Part shown: in pieces, positions 1-5,619 of the stretch
How positions within the stretch are numbered: the first letter of the stretch is position 1
How the letters are laid out: each line of letters starts with the position of its first letter
Assembly: GCA_004357015.1 (NCBI GenBank)
Contig: SMXE01000003.1
Coordinates: 1-5,619 of the forward strand
DNA length: 5,619 nt
Reading direction: 5' to 3'
Source: Caldithrix sp.
Lineage (GTDB): Bacteria > Zhuqueibacterota > Zhuqueibacteria > Oceanimicrobiales > Oceanimicrobiaceae
Notes under the pieces: model-generated
Seen by the model: only the letters and a program-made list of their open reading frames with translations
Told to the model about the DNA's origin: nothing
The model's database searches: none
Program-made: the position numbers and the translations under genes

Positions 1-708
1 GCCGTGCGCTATCTGGATGAACCGCTCAGATTTGCCAACGCGTTGCGGACGCGGGCTGACCTTGCCGTGATTGCCGAAATCAAAAAAGCCTCCCCGTCCG
101 CCGGCGTAATTTGCGAAGACTTCGATCCCGTGAACATCGCCGGGAAGTACGCCGAGAATGACGCTGCCGCAATTTCTGTTTTGACCGATGAGACTTACTT
201 TTCCGGCCACACCGACCACTTGCAAGCGGTGCGGGAAGCCGTCGATCTGCCTCTGCTACGCAAGGACTTCATGATCGATCCGTACCAGGTAGTGGAAGCA
301 CGGACGTGCGGGGCGGACGCCATTCTGCTGATCATGGCGGTGCTGTCGCGTCGGCAGTGTGACGAACTGGTGGCAACAGCGCGCGAAATGGACCTCGATT
401 TTCTGGTGGAGGCGCATTCCTTCCGTGAGTTGGAGCGCGCACTGTCGGAAGACTATGGGCTTATCGGCATCAACAATCGTGATCTGAGTACCTTGACGGT
501 TGACCTGGCCACCACCGAGAAGCTCATGGAAATCGTTCCGCCCGAAATCACAGTTGTGTCAGAGAGCGGCATCAAGAAACGTGCAGATATCGAGCGTCTC
601 AGCAAGTACGGCATCGATGCGGTGCTGATTGGTGAAACGTTGATGCGGCAGCCGGATGTTGGCAAGGCGCTGCGAGATTTCACAGGGGTGGTAAAATGCC
701 CAAAGTGA
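1..708 (+). CDS. trpC: Indole-3-glycerol phosphate synthase, 5' partial
   Basis: TrpC converts carboxyphenylamino-deoxyribulose 5-phosphate to indole-3-glycerol phosphate with loss of CO2 and water, the fourth step from chorismate to tryptophan, in the cytoplasm. 235 codons are present and the frame is open from base 1, so the gene starts upstream. The GTG at 4 is probably internal: family members carry about 25-35 further N-terminal residues with the first substrate-binding helix. Numbering from the first codon, the TIM-barrel motifs are EIKKASPS (26-33; E26 and K28 match catalytic E51/K53 of the Sulfolobus enzyme), SVLTDE (59-64), LRKDFMIDPYQ (86-96; K88 matches the catalytic K110), LVEAH (135-139; E137), GINNRDL (156-162), SESGI (187-191) and the phosphate-site LIGE (209-212). 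All expected catalytic residues are there. The last 13 nt overlap trpF in another frame, suggesting translational coupling. It is a separate gene, unlike the TrpC-TrpF fusion of E. coli. Confidence 0.97.
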   Translation, partial: AVRYLDEPLRFANALRTRADLAVIAEIKKASPSAGVICEDFDPVNIAGKYAENDAAAISVLTDETYFSGHTDHLQAVREAVDLPLLRKDFMIDPYQVVEARTCGADAILLIMAVLSRRQCDELVATAREMDLDFLVEAHSFRELERALSEDYGLIGINNRDLSTLTVDLATTEKLMEIVPPEITVVSESGIKKRADIERLSKYGIDAVLIGETLMRQPDVGKALRDFTGVVKCPK

Positions 709-1316
709 AGGTCTGCGGCATTACAAATCTGGCGGACGCCCTGCTGGCGTGCGAACTCGGCGCGGATGCGCTTGGCTTTATTTTCTATGCAAAGAGCCCG
801 CGCTGCATTGCGCCGGACCGCGCCCGCGAGATCGTGCGCGAACTGCCGCCGTTTGTGACCATTGTGGGCGTTTTCGTTAACGCTGCGGTTGCGACCGTTA
901 ACGAATCATTTCAAAACGTTGGCATCGAGGTCGCGCAGTTGCACGGTGACGAAACGCCATCTTTCGCCCGCAAACTCAAAGGGAAGTACGTCAAAGTCCT
1001 GCGCGTGCGCGATGAGTTGCCGGAGGAAACGTTGCGGGCATTCGGGCAAGGGACATTTCTCCTCGATACGCTCGACAGCACACGCTACGGCGGCACCGGC
1101 CAGACGTATGATTGGACCCTGGCGCGCTCTGCAAAAGACTACGGCCGAATCATTCTCTCCGGCGGCCTGAATCCGGACAATGTCGCCGGGGCGATGGCGC
1201 TTGTTTTACCTTACGCCGTGGATGTTTGCAGCGGGGTAGAGGCGCAACCCGGAAAGAAGGATCCGAAAAAACTCCATGCCTTTTTCAAAGCAGTCAAAAC
1301 ACCCAATAACCAATAA
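696..1316 (+). CDS. trpF: Phosphoribosylanthranilate isomerase
   Basis: TrpF carries out the Amadori rearrangement of N-(5-phosphoribosyl)anthranilate to the ribulose form used by TrpC. At 206 aa it has the usual length for a monofunctional TIM-barrel isomerase. Visible motifs are KVCGIT (5-10) with the general-base cysteine C7, GFIF and SPRCI (27-38), VGVFVN (57-62), AQLHGDE (80-86), FLLDT (121-125) with D124 as the likely general acid (equivalent to D126 in Thermotoga), the glycine-rich GGTGQTYDW (132-140), LSGGLNPDNV (154-163) and DVCSGVE (176-182), the last two at the phosphate site. The ATG at 696 lies inside the trpC 3' end and follows an AGGGGTGG purine run (684-691). The last residues (NNQ) and the TAA stop are encoded inside a heptanucleotide tandem repeat (1304-1331), so the extreme C-terminus looks repeat-derived rather than conserved; this last point is inference. 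Confidence 0.97.
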   Translation: MPKVKVCGITNLADALLACELGADALGFIFYAKSPRCIAPDRAREIVRELPPFVTIVGVFVNAAVATVNESFQNVGIEVAQLHGDETPSFARKLKGKYVKVLRVRDELPEETLRAFGQGTFLLDTLDSTRYGGTGQTYDWTLARSAKDYGRIILSGGLNPDNVAGAMALVLPYAVDVCSGVEAQPGKKDPKKLHAFFKAVKTPNNQ

Positions 1317-1331
1317 CGATTAACCAGTAAC
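1304..1331 (+). repeat. Heptanucleotide tandem repeat, 4 units, at the trpF/trpB junction
   Basis: Four consecutive 7-nt units lie head to tail: CAATAAC (1304-1310), CAATAAC (1311-1317), GATTAAC (1318-1324) and CAGTAAC (1325-1331). The first two are identical, and the others keep the TAAC end and the A in second place. A fifth, decayed unit may continue as CAAATGC (1332-1338), which would contain the trpB ATG. The array supplies the trpF stop codon and occupies nearly the whole 18-nt gap to trpB. Short heptanucleotide tandem repeats are known as dispersed intergenic elements in some bacteria, notably filamentous cyanobacteria. Whether this one is dispersed in its genome cannot be seen here. 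Confidence 0.8.
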
Positions 1332-1334
1332 CAA

Positions 1335-2555
1335 ATGCCAGAAACATACGACAAAACCCCCGACCAACACGGCTATTACGGCGCCTACGGTGGCAAGTTC
1401 GTTCCGGAAGTCCTTATTCCCGCGCTCGATGAACTCGAGGCTGCATATTTGACCGCAAAAAGTGATCCGGACTTTCGCTCTGAGTTGGATGCCGTCTTGA
1501 AGGAATACTCCGGCAGACCCACGCCACTGACCTTTGCTGAGCGGTTGACGCAGAAACTTGGCGGGGCAAAAATCTACTTGAAGCGTGAGGACTTAAATCA
1601 CACTGGCGCGCATAAAATCAACAATGCGCTCGGCCAGATTCTGCTGGCGCAACGAATGGGCAAGAAGCGCATCATCGCGGAAACCGGCGCAGGACAGCAC
1701 GGCGTTGCAGTCGCAACCGTGGCGGCCAAACTCGGTTTGCAGTGCGTCGTTTATATGGGCGTACAGGATACGCAGCGCCAGGCGTTGAACGTGTTCAGAA
1801 TGCGACTGCTGGGCGCCGAGGTTCGGCCTGTGACCACGGGCAGTCGCACGCTGAAGGACGCTATCAACGAGGCAATTCGGGACTGGGTGACCAACGTGGC
1901 TGATACATTCTACCTGATTGGCTCCGTGGTTGGACCGCATCCTTACCCGCAGATCGTGCGCGATTTTCAGGCGGTGATCGGCCAGGAGACGCGCAGGCAG
2001 TTCATGGCGCGGGCCGGCCGGCTGCCAGACAGCGTTATCGCCTGCGTCGGCGGTGGCAGCAATGCTATGGGCATGTTTTACCCGTTCTTGCAAGACAAAA
2101 ACGTCAGGCTCATCGGCGTGGAAGCAGGCGGACTGGGGGTAGCCACTGACCAGCATGCTGCGACTCTGTCCGCGGGCTCCGTTGGCGTGCTGCACGGCGC
2201 GATGAGCTATCTTTTGCAGAACGAGGACGGCCAGGTGCAGGAAGCGCATTCGATTTCTGCGGGTCTGGATTATCCCGGGGTGGGGCCGGAACACAGTTTT
2301 TTGAAGGACGCCGGCAGGGTGGAATATTACGCAGTGGACGATAAAGAGGCGCTGGAGGCTTTCGTACTGCTTTCGCGTACTGAAGGCATCATTCCGGCAC
2401 TCGAGACCGCGCATGCCATTGCGCACTTAGTGACAGTAGTCCCTGGCATGCCAGCCGATGAATCCGTTGTTCTGTGCCTGTCCGGACGCGGTGACAAAGA
2501 TGTTCATTCCGTGCGCGAAAGGCTGGACCTGGATGCGTCAGGGAGCACAAAGTGA
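1335..2555 (+). CDS. trpB: Tryptophan synthase beta subunit (TrpB1 type)
   Basis: TrpB is the PLP enzyme that condenses indole, channelled from TrpA, with L-serine to give tryptophan; it acts as an alpha2-beta2 complex in the cytoplasm. The 406 aa compare with 397 in Salmonella. Recognisable parts are the N-terminal YGGKFVPE (18-25), GRPTPL (60-65), [19 protein letters not shown] (83-101) with PLP Schiff-base lysine K94 (Salmonella K87), AETGAGQHG (115-123) with catalytic E116 (E109), the PLP-phosphate loop GGGSNA (239-244), the [11 protein letters not shown] segment (308-318) with D312 (D305), and CLSGRGDKD (381-389) with S383 (S377) near the PLP ring nitrogen. Everything needed for catalysis and alpha-subunit contact appears intact. 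The ATG at 1335 fits the family N-terminus, but no Shine-Dalgarno sequence precedes it; the upstream bases are the heptanucleotide repeat. The stop overlaps the trpA GTG by 4 nt, typical of coupled trpBA. Confidence 0.98.
   Translation: MPETYDKTPDQHGYYGAYGGKFVPEVLIPALDELEAAYLTAKSDPDFRSELDAVLKEYSGRPTPLTFAERLTQKLGGAKIYLKREDLNHTGAHKINNALGQILLAQRMGKKRIIAETGAGQHGVAVATVAAKLGLQCVVYMGVQDTQRQALNVFRMRLLGAEVRPVTTGSRTLKDAINEAIRDWVTNVADTFYLIGSVVGPHPYPQIVRDFQAVIGQETRRQFMARAGRLPDSVIACVGGGSNAMGMFYPFLQDKNVRLIGVEAGGLGVATDQHAATLSAGSVGVLHGAMSYLLQNEDGQVQEAHSISAGLDYPGVGPEHSFLKDAGRVEYYAVDDKEALEAFVLLSRTEGIIPALETAHAIAHLVTVVPGMPADESVVLCLSGRGDKDVHSVRERLDLDASGSTK
2540..2545 (+). promoter_or_regulatory. Ribosome binding site supporting the GTG start of trpA
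   Basis: AGGGAG lies 6 nt before the GTG at 2552, inside the trpB coding sequence. It supports GTG as the real trpA start, together with the 4-nt stop/start overlap with trpB and the correct position of the TrpA active-site numbering. Confidence 0.7.
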
Positions 2556-3367
2556 GCAGGCTTGCAAAATTGATTCAGCACAAGGTGGCTCAGAGCGAAA
2601 AGATTCTGTCTGTTTTCCTTACCGCCGGTTACCCGGAACCGGAAGCCACTGCGGAGGTTGTTTTTCGCCTTGAAGCAGCTGGCGTGGATTTTGTCGAGCT
2701 CGGCATTCCGTTTTCCGACCCAATTGCGGACGGCCCGACGATTCAGGAATCGTCCCAGCAGGCGCTCGACAGCGGCATGACGTTGCCGGGCGCACTGCAT
2801 CTTGTGGAAAACATTCGGCGGCACAGCGAACTGCCCATTGTACTCATGGGTTATCTGAATCCGATGCTTAAATATGGTCTGGCGCGCCTCGTTGATACGG
2901 CTGCCACCGCGGGTGTGGACGGCTTCATTATCCCGGATCTCCTTCCGGAAGCGTCCGCGCGCATTGCTCCGGCATTTGAGAACGCGACGGTGGGTTTGAA
3001 TTTCCTGGTTTCGCCCAACACGGCTGAAGATAGGATTAAGAAGGTCGCCGGCATGACGCGCGATTTTCTCTACTGCGTTTCGGTTACTGGCGTGAGCGGT
3101 GCGCGGAAAAGCGTCTCTGAAGAGACACTGGCTTTTCTGCAGCGCACCAGGTCGTGGGCAGACGGAACACCCTGCTTCGCCGGCTTTGGAATTGCAAGTG
3201 GAAAGGTCGCCGCTGAAATTAGCCGGCATTGCGACGGTGTCATCGTCGGCAGCGCAGTCATAAAACTATTGGCAGGAGGCGAGCCGTTACACCTTAAGCT
3301 GAACAGAGTCTCAGACTTCATTGCTGAGTTAAAAGCATCATTGAAAGGAGTTGGGCATGGACATTGA
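2552..3367 (+). CDS. trpA: Tryptophan synthase alpha subunit
   Basis: TrpA cleaves indole-3-glycerol phosphate to indole and glyceraldehyde 3-phosphate and passes indole to TrpB through the intersubunit tunnel. The 271 aa match the usual length (268 in Salmonella). The TIM barrel shows FLTAGYP (22-28), [19 protein letters not shown] (47-65) with catalytic E49 and D60 at exactly the Salmonella positions, LMGYLNP (98-104) in loop 2, [11 protein letters not shown] (124-134), [11 protein letters not shown] (151-161), the loop-6 region [12 protein letters not shown] (174-185), GFGIASG (211-217) and [10 protein letters not shown] (229-238) at the phosphate site. The GTG start gives the expected N-terminus ([20 protein letters not shown] follows within 25 residues) and overlaps trpB by 4 nt. 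The 3' end overlaps the chorismate mutase gene by 11 nt. The IPDLLPEA segment differs slightly from the more usual PDLPxEE; this looks like ordinary variation. Confidence 0.97.
   Translation: MSRLAKLIQHKVAQSEKILSVFLTAGYPEPEATAEVVFRLEAAGVDFVELGIPFSDPIADGPTIQESSQQALDSGMTLPGALHLVENIRRHSELPIVLMGYLNPMLKYGLARLVDTAATAGVDGFIIPDLLPEASARIAPAFENATVGLNFLVSPNTAEDRIKKVAGMTRDFLYCVSVTGVSGARKSVSEETLAFLQRTRSWADGTPCFAGFGIASGKVAAEISRHCDGVIVGSAVIKLLAGGEPLHLKLNRVSDFIAELKASLKGVGHGH
3345..3350 (+). promoter_or_regulatory. Ribosome binding site deciding the chorismate mutase start
   Basis: AAGGAG is a near-perfect Shine-Dalgarno core. It abuts a possible TTG start at 3351 (no spacing) but lies 6 nt before the ATG at 3357. 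The spacing selects the ATG, so the protein is 95 aa rather than 97. The site lies inside the trpA coding sequence, so translation of the two genes is probably coupled. Confidence 0.8.
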
Positions 3368-3644
3368 TGATTGGCGTCGGAAAATAGACGACGTGGATAA
3401 GGAAATTCTAAAACTTCTCAATCTGCGGGCGGCTTATTCGATTCGGATTGGCGACATAAAACGCCGTGATGGAGAACCCATTTATTCGCCGGAAAGAGAA
3501 GTGCAGATCATCGCGCGGGTCGTGCGGGAAAATGCAGGTCCGCTCACTGCGGGCGGCGTTCGGCGAATTTTTGAGCGCCTCATTGACGAATCCCGCAAGG
3601 TCGAGAAAGATGTCACAAAAGGAAATAAAGAGAGGAGCGAATAG
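3357..3644 (+). CDS. aroQ: Chorismate mutase, stand-alone AroQ type
   Basis: The product is a 95-aa all-helical AroQ-fold chorismate mutase, which rearranges chorismate to prephenate, the branch point to phenylalanine and tyrosine. aroQ here means the mutase class, not dehydroquinate dehydratase. Aligned by eye with the E. coli P-protein mutase domain, R7 matches R11, R24 matches R28, K35 matches K39, R47 matches R51, E48 matches E52 and S79 matches S84. Two ligand positions differ: S44 stands where E. coli has D48, and E83 where it has Q88. Glu at the latter position occurs in yeast chorismate mutase. No prephenate dehydratase, dehydrogenase or ACT domain is attached and no signal peptide is seen, so it is a cytoplasmic monofunctional enzyme. 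It overlaps trpA by 11 nt and ends 2 nt before the DAHP synthase gene. The charged C-terminal tail beyond about residue 82 is lysine- and glutamate-rich. Confidence 0.92.
   Translation: MDIDDWRRKIDDVDKEILKLLNLRAAYSIRIGDIKRRDGEPIYSPEREVQIIARVVRENAGPLTAGGVRRIFERLIDESRKVEKDVTKGNKERSE
3633..3637 (+). promoter_or_regulatory. Ribosome binding site of the DAHP synthase gene
   Basis: AGGAG lies 9 nt before the ATG at 3647, within the last codons of the chorismate mutase. An in-frame ATG at 3659 is the alternative start, but the upstream one gives the family N-terminus (MVVV, like MIVV in Thermotoga) that forms the first strand of the regulatory domain. Confidence 0.65.
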
Positions 3645-3646
3645 AA

Positions 3647-4660
3647 ATGGTGGTCGTTATGTCAGAGAGCGCAACAGAGGAAAACATTCAGAAAGTGATT
3701 TCCAAATTAACTGAAATGAATTTTGACGTGCACCGCTCCACCGGCGTCAACCAGACTGTGCTGGGCGCAGTTGGCGACAAGCGCGGGCTGGATCCGCGCA
3801 TGCTGGAGGTCCTGTCCGATGTCTACAAAGTGATTCAAATCACGGAGCCGTACAAATTGGCCAGCCGTACATTTCATCCGGAGGACACGGTGGTGCAGGT
3901 CAAGGACGTGCGTGTCGGCGGTGACCAGTTGGTGATGATGGCCGGGCCCTGCTCGGTTGAAGGCCGGGATGAGATCAAAGAAACCGCCCGGATTGTCAGG
4001 CAGGCAGGCGCCAAAGTGCTGCGCGGCGGCGCCTTCAAGCCGCGCACATCGCCTTACAGTTTTCAGGGCATGGGAGAAGAGGGTCTGAAGTACTTGAACG
4101 AAGCCGTCGCCGAAAACGACATGGTGAGTGTTTCAGAGGTCATGGAAAGCAGCCAAATTCCGTTGATGATCGAGTATGTGGATATTCTGCAGGTGGGCGC
4201 CAGAAACATGCAGAATTTCTCGCTACTGCGGGACCTGGGGAAAATCCGCAAGCCGGTTCTACTCAAACGCGGTATGTCCGCCACCATCGAGGAATTGTTG
4301 ATGGCTGCGGAGTACATCATGGCCGGCGGCAATTTCGACGTTATTCTATGCGAACGCGGCATCAGAACATTTGAGAACTATACCAGAAATACGCTGGACA
4401 TTTCGGCTATTCCGGTAGTAAAAAAACTCAGCCATCTGCCCATCATCGCAGACCCAAGCCATGCCACGGGCAAACGCGACAAAGTGGCGCCTATGGCCAG
4501 GGCCTCAATCGCAGCGGGCGCCGACGGACTGCTGGTCGAGGTACACAAAAACCCGGAGCAAGCCCTGTCCGACGGGGCGCAATCGCTTTACCCGGAGCAG
4601 TTCGAAAAACTGATGCAGGAGCTTGAGATAATCGCACGAGCCGTTGGAAGAGCCTGGTGA
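3647..4660 (+). CDS. aroF: DAHP synthase, type I-beta with N-terminal ferredoxin-like regulatory domain
   Basis: The enzyme condenses phosphoenolpyruvate and erythrose 4-phosphate to 3-deoxy-D-arabino-heptulosonate 7-phosphate, the first committed shikimate-pathway step. The 337 aa align almost without gaps to Thermotoga maritima DAHP synthase (338 aa). Residues 1 to about 65 form the ferredoxin-like (ACT-like) domain that binds aromatic amino acids there; H29 and S31 sit at the positions I recall as contacting tyrosine in that enzyme. A linker with PYKLASRTFHPEDT (68-81) leads into the TIM barrel: AGPCSVEG (99-106), KVLRGGAFKPRTSPYSFQG (123-141), QVGARNMQNF (182-191), LLKRG (205-209), ILCERGIRTFE (233-243), DPSHATGKR (269-277), LLVEVH (295-300) and ALSDGAQSL (306-314). 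The divalent-metal ligands C102, H272, E298 and D309 are all present, at the same numbers as in Thermotoga. Feedback inhibition, probably by tyrosine, is inferred from the domain. It is not fused to the mutase, whose gene ends 2 nt upstream. Confidence 0.97.
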   Translation: MVVVMSESATEENIQKVISKLTEMNFDVHRSTGVNQTVLGAVGDKRGLDPRMLEVLSDVYKVIQITEPYKLASRTFHPEDTVVQVKDVRVGGDQLVMMAGPCSVEGRDEIKETARIVRQAGAKVLRGGAFKPRTSPYSFQGMGEEGLKYLNEAVAENDMVSVSEVMESSQIPLMIEYVDILQVGARNMQNFSLLRDLGKIRKPVLLKRGMSATIEELLMAAEYIMAGGNFDVILCERGIRTFENYTRNTLDISAIPVVKKLSHLPIIADPSHATGKRDKVAPMARASIAAGADGLLVEVHKNPEQALSDGAQSLYPEQFEKLMQELEIIARAVGRAW

Positions 4661-4666
4661 TTTTGC

Positions 4667-4695
4667 TTGAAAGTGAATGACCGCTTCCGTATTAT
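4667..4695 (+). promoter_or_regulatory. Sigma70-like promoter for tyrA
   Basis: TTGAAA (4667-4672) and TATTAT (4690-4695) are separated by exactly 17 nt. Each hexamer matches the housekeeping consensus at 5 of 6 positions. Transcription would start near 4702 and give a leader of about 44 nt before the tyrA TTG. It lies in the only sizeable intergenic gap of the window, 7 nt after the DAHP synthase stop. I see no terminator hairpin between the two genes, so read-through from upstream is likely as well. Confidence 0.55.
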
Positions 4696-4720
4696 AGCAC
4701 GCAGGATTCCACAAGTTCAG

Positions 4721-4744
4721 GCAAAGATGCGAAGGCGCAAAGAG
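4721..4744 (+). repeat. Octanucleotide tandem repeat, 3 units, before tyrA
   Basis: Three 8-nt units lie head to tail: GCAAAGAT (4721-4728), GCGAAGGC (4729-4736) and GCAAAGAG (4737-4744), consensus GCRAAGRN. Units 1 and 3 differ only in the last base. The array fills the presumed tyrA leader and ends 1 nt before the TTG start. The middle unit contains GAAGG (4731-4735), 10 nt before that start, which is the only reasonable ribosome binding sequence there. Confidence 0.65.
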
Positions 4745-4745
4745 C

Positions 4746-5619
4746 TTGCGATTTAAGAAAATTACCATAATTGGTCTCGGTCTCATCGGCGGCTCCCTGG
4801 CGGCGGTGTTCAAACGGAAAAATGTCCCTGCTATCATTACCGGTGTAGACTTTGAAAATGTGGTCAGGAAAGCGCTCGAGCAGGGACTCATCGACGAAGC
4901 ACACGCACTTGAAAACGTCGCTGCCGGAGTGAGGGGCGCTGATCTCGTGATCATCGCCACACCCATTCAGAGCATCATCGAAACGCTCGACGCGGTGGGG
5001 AAACATGTTGCGCCCGGTACCCTGGTCACGGACGTGGGAAGCACCAAGAACAAAATTGTGGCCGAAGCCAACAAACGCCTGCCCACGGGCGTTTATTTTT
5101 TAGGTGGGCATCCTATGGCCGGCGCCGAGCGCGGGGGCCTTGAAAATGCCGATCCGCTGCTGTTTGAAAACGCAATTTATGTGTTGACAACGAGCACCTC
5201 GATTCCAAGCGCGGTGCGCAATGATTTTGTGAGCCTTGTGGAACTGATGGGCGCCAAAGCGGTTTTCTTGACTGCCAAGTTGCACGATGAAATCGCTGCG
5301 GTGGTGAGCCATTTACCGCAAGTACTGGCAGTGACGCTGATGAACTACGCTGCTCATTTGAACGAAAGGGACGCGGCCTATTTGAATCTCGCTGCCGGCG
5401 GTTTCCGCGACATGACGCGCGTGGCATCGAGTCCATTTGATATTTGGCGGGACATTATCGCGACCAACAAGGCGAACATCCGTTCTGCGATTGACAATTT
5501 TATGGCGGAGCTTGCCAGAATGAGGGAACTGTTGGATTCCGGAGAACTGAAAGACATGTTCACGGACGCGGCTACCAGCCGGCTCTCCATTCCGAAGGAC
5601 ACGCGCGGTTTTATCAGAC
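4746..5619 (+). CDS. tyrA: Prephenate dehydrogenase, 3' partial
   Basis: TyrA oxidatively decarboxylates prephenate to 4-hydroxyphenylpyruvate, the step before transamination to tyrosine. 291 codons are visible and the frame is open at the window end. The only standard start codon between the upstream stop (TAG, 4695-4697) and the dinucleotide fold is TTG at 4746, giving a usual short N-terminus. Residues 6-17 hold the Rossmann motif GLGLIGGS; D35 after the second strand (GVD) suggests NAD+ preference. Further motifs are IIATP (69-73), DVGSTK (96-101), GGHPMAG (120-126) with H122 matching catalytic H147 of Aquifex, LFENA (139-143), SHLPQ (188-192) with H189, and GGFRDMTRVASS (218-229) with R225 as the likely prephenate carboxylate ligand. 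WRDI (234-237) and the dimer helices follow. SIPKDTRGFI (281-290) resembles the end of the catalytic part in Bacillus-type enzymes; a C-terminal ACT domain or a stop may come next, outside the window. No mutase domain is attached; that function is supplied by the separate gene at 3357. Confidence 0.95.
   Translation, partial: MRFKKITIIGLGLIGGSLAAVFKRKNVPAIITGVDFENVVRKALEQGLIDEAHALENVAAGVRGADLVIIATPIQSIIETLDAVGKHVAPGTLVTDVGSTKNKIVAEANKRLPTGVYFLGGHPMAGAERGGLENADPLLFENAIYVLTTSTSIPSAVRNDFVSLVELMGAKAVFLTAKLHDEIAAVVSHLPQVLAVTLMNYAAHLNERDAAYLNLAAGGFRDMTRVASSPFDIWRDIIATNKANIRSAIDNFMAELARMRELLDSGELKDMFTDAATSRLSIPKDTRGFIR

Noticed and set aside
4..6. GTG as the start of trpC
   Set aside because: The frame is open to the window edge and the family has about 25-35 more N-terminal residues, so this is most likely an internal valine codon.
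1304..1331. CRISPR-like repeat
   Set aside because: The units are 7 nt and directly adjoining, with no spacers, so this is a short tandem repeat.
1593..2426. A 277-codon open frame on the minus strand opposite trpB
   Set aside because: It lies wholly inside trpB, has no recognisable domain, and its cysteine-, histidine- and arginine-rich composition is typical of an antisense shadow. trpB is certain from its motifs.
2504..3229. A 241-codon open frame on the minus strand opposite trpA
   Set aside because: It is a shadow of trpA with no conserved motif and no own ribosome binding context.
3351..3353. TTG as the start of the chorismate mutase
   Set aside because: The Shine-Dalgarno core ends at 3350, leaving no spacing. 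The in-frame ATG at 3357 has a 6-nt spacing.
4640..4670. Terminator after the DAHP synthase gene (TGA followed by TTTT)
   Set aside because: The T run is only four long and I find no stem of useful length before it.
4505..5006. Two minus-strand open frames across the DAHP synthase/tyrA junction
   Set aside because: Both run antisense to strongly conserved coding sequence and have no family features. The DAHP synthase end and the TyrA Rossmann fold explain the region.

Overview
The window is a bacterial aromatic amino acid biosynthesis cluster. Seven genes lie on the + strand with almost no spare DNA. The layout is trpC (5' end cut by the window), trpF, trpB, trpA, a stand-alone AroQ-type chorismate mutase, a type I-beta DAHP synthase with an N-terminal ferredoxin-like/ACT-like regulatory domain, and tyrA (3' end cut by the window). 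All key catalytic residues I could place by family comparison are present, and I see no frameshift or pseudogene.

The junctions are tight. trpC and trpF overlap by 13 nt, an 18-nt gap separates trpF from trpB, and trpB and trpA overlap by 4 nt (GTGA). trpA and the chorismate mutase overlap by 11 nt, and a 2-nt gap precedes the DAHP synthase. This argues for one transcript through position 4660. The only real intergenic space is the 85 nt before tyrA. It holds a good sigma70-like promoter (TTGAAA, 17-nt spacer, TATTAT), so tyrA probably has its own transcript start as well as any read-through.

Functionally, DAHP synthase opens the shikimate pathway. TrpC, F, B and A carry anthranilate-derived intermediates to tryptophan. 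Chorismate mutase and prephenate dehydrogenase take the other chorismate branch towards tyrosine. The entry enzyme and both branches are therefore co-located, as in the aromatic supraoperons known from other bacteria (Bacillus is the classic case), but in a different order. No trpE, trpG, trpD, aroA or pheA is visible; they may lie outside the window.

The host is a bacterium of moderate, somewhat GC-rich composition that mostly uses Shine-Dalgarno sequences and tolerates GTG and TTG starts. The DAHP synthase aligns almost residue for residue with the Thermotoga maritima type, and TyrA is of the Bacillus/Aquifex type. That does not fix a phylum, and I do not assign one.

The least expected structure lies in the junctions. 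A 4-unit heptanucleotide tandem repeat covers the trpF stop and runs up to the trpB start, which has no Shine-Dalgarno sequence. A 3-unit octanucleotide tandem repeat sits directly before the TTG start of tyrA. I found no wholly new system. There are no RNA genes, CRISPR arrays, insertion sequences or origins, and no stretch over 300 nt lacks a gene.
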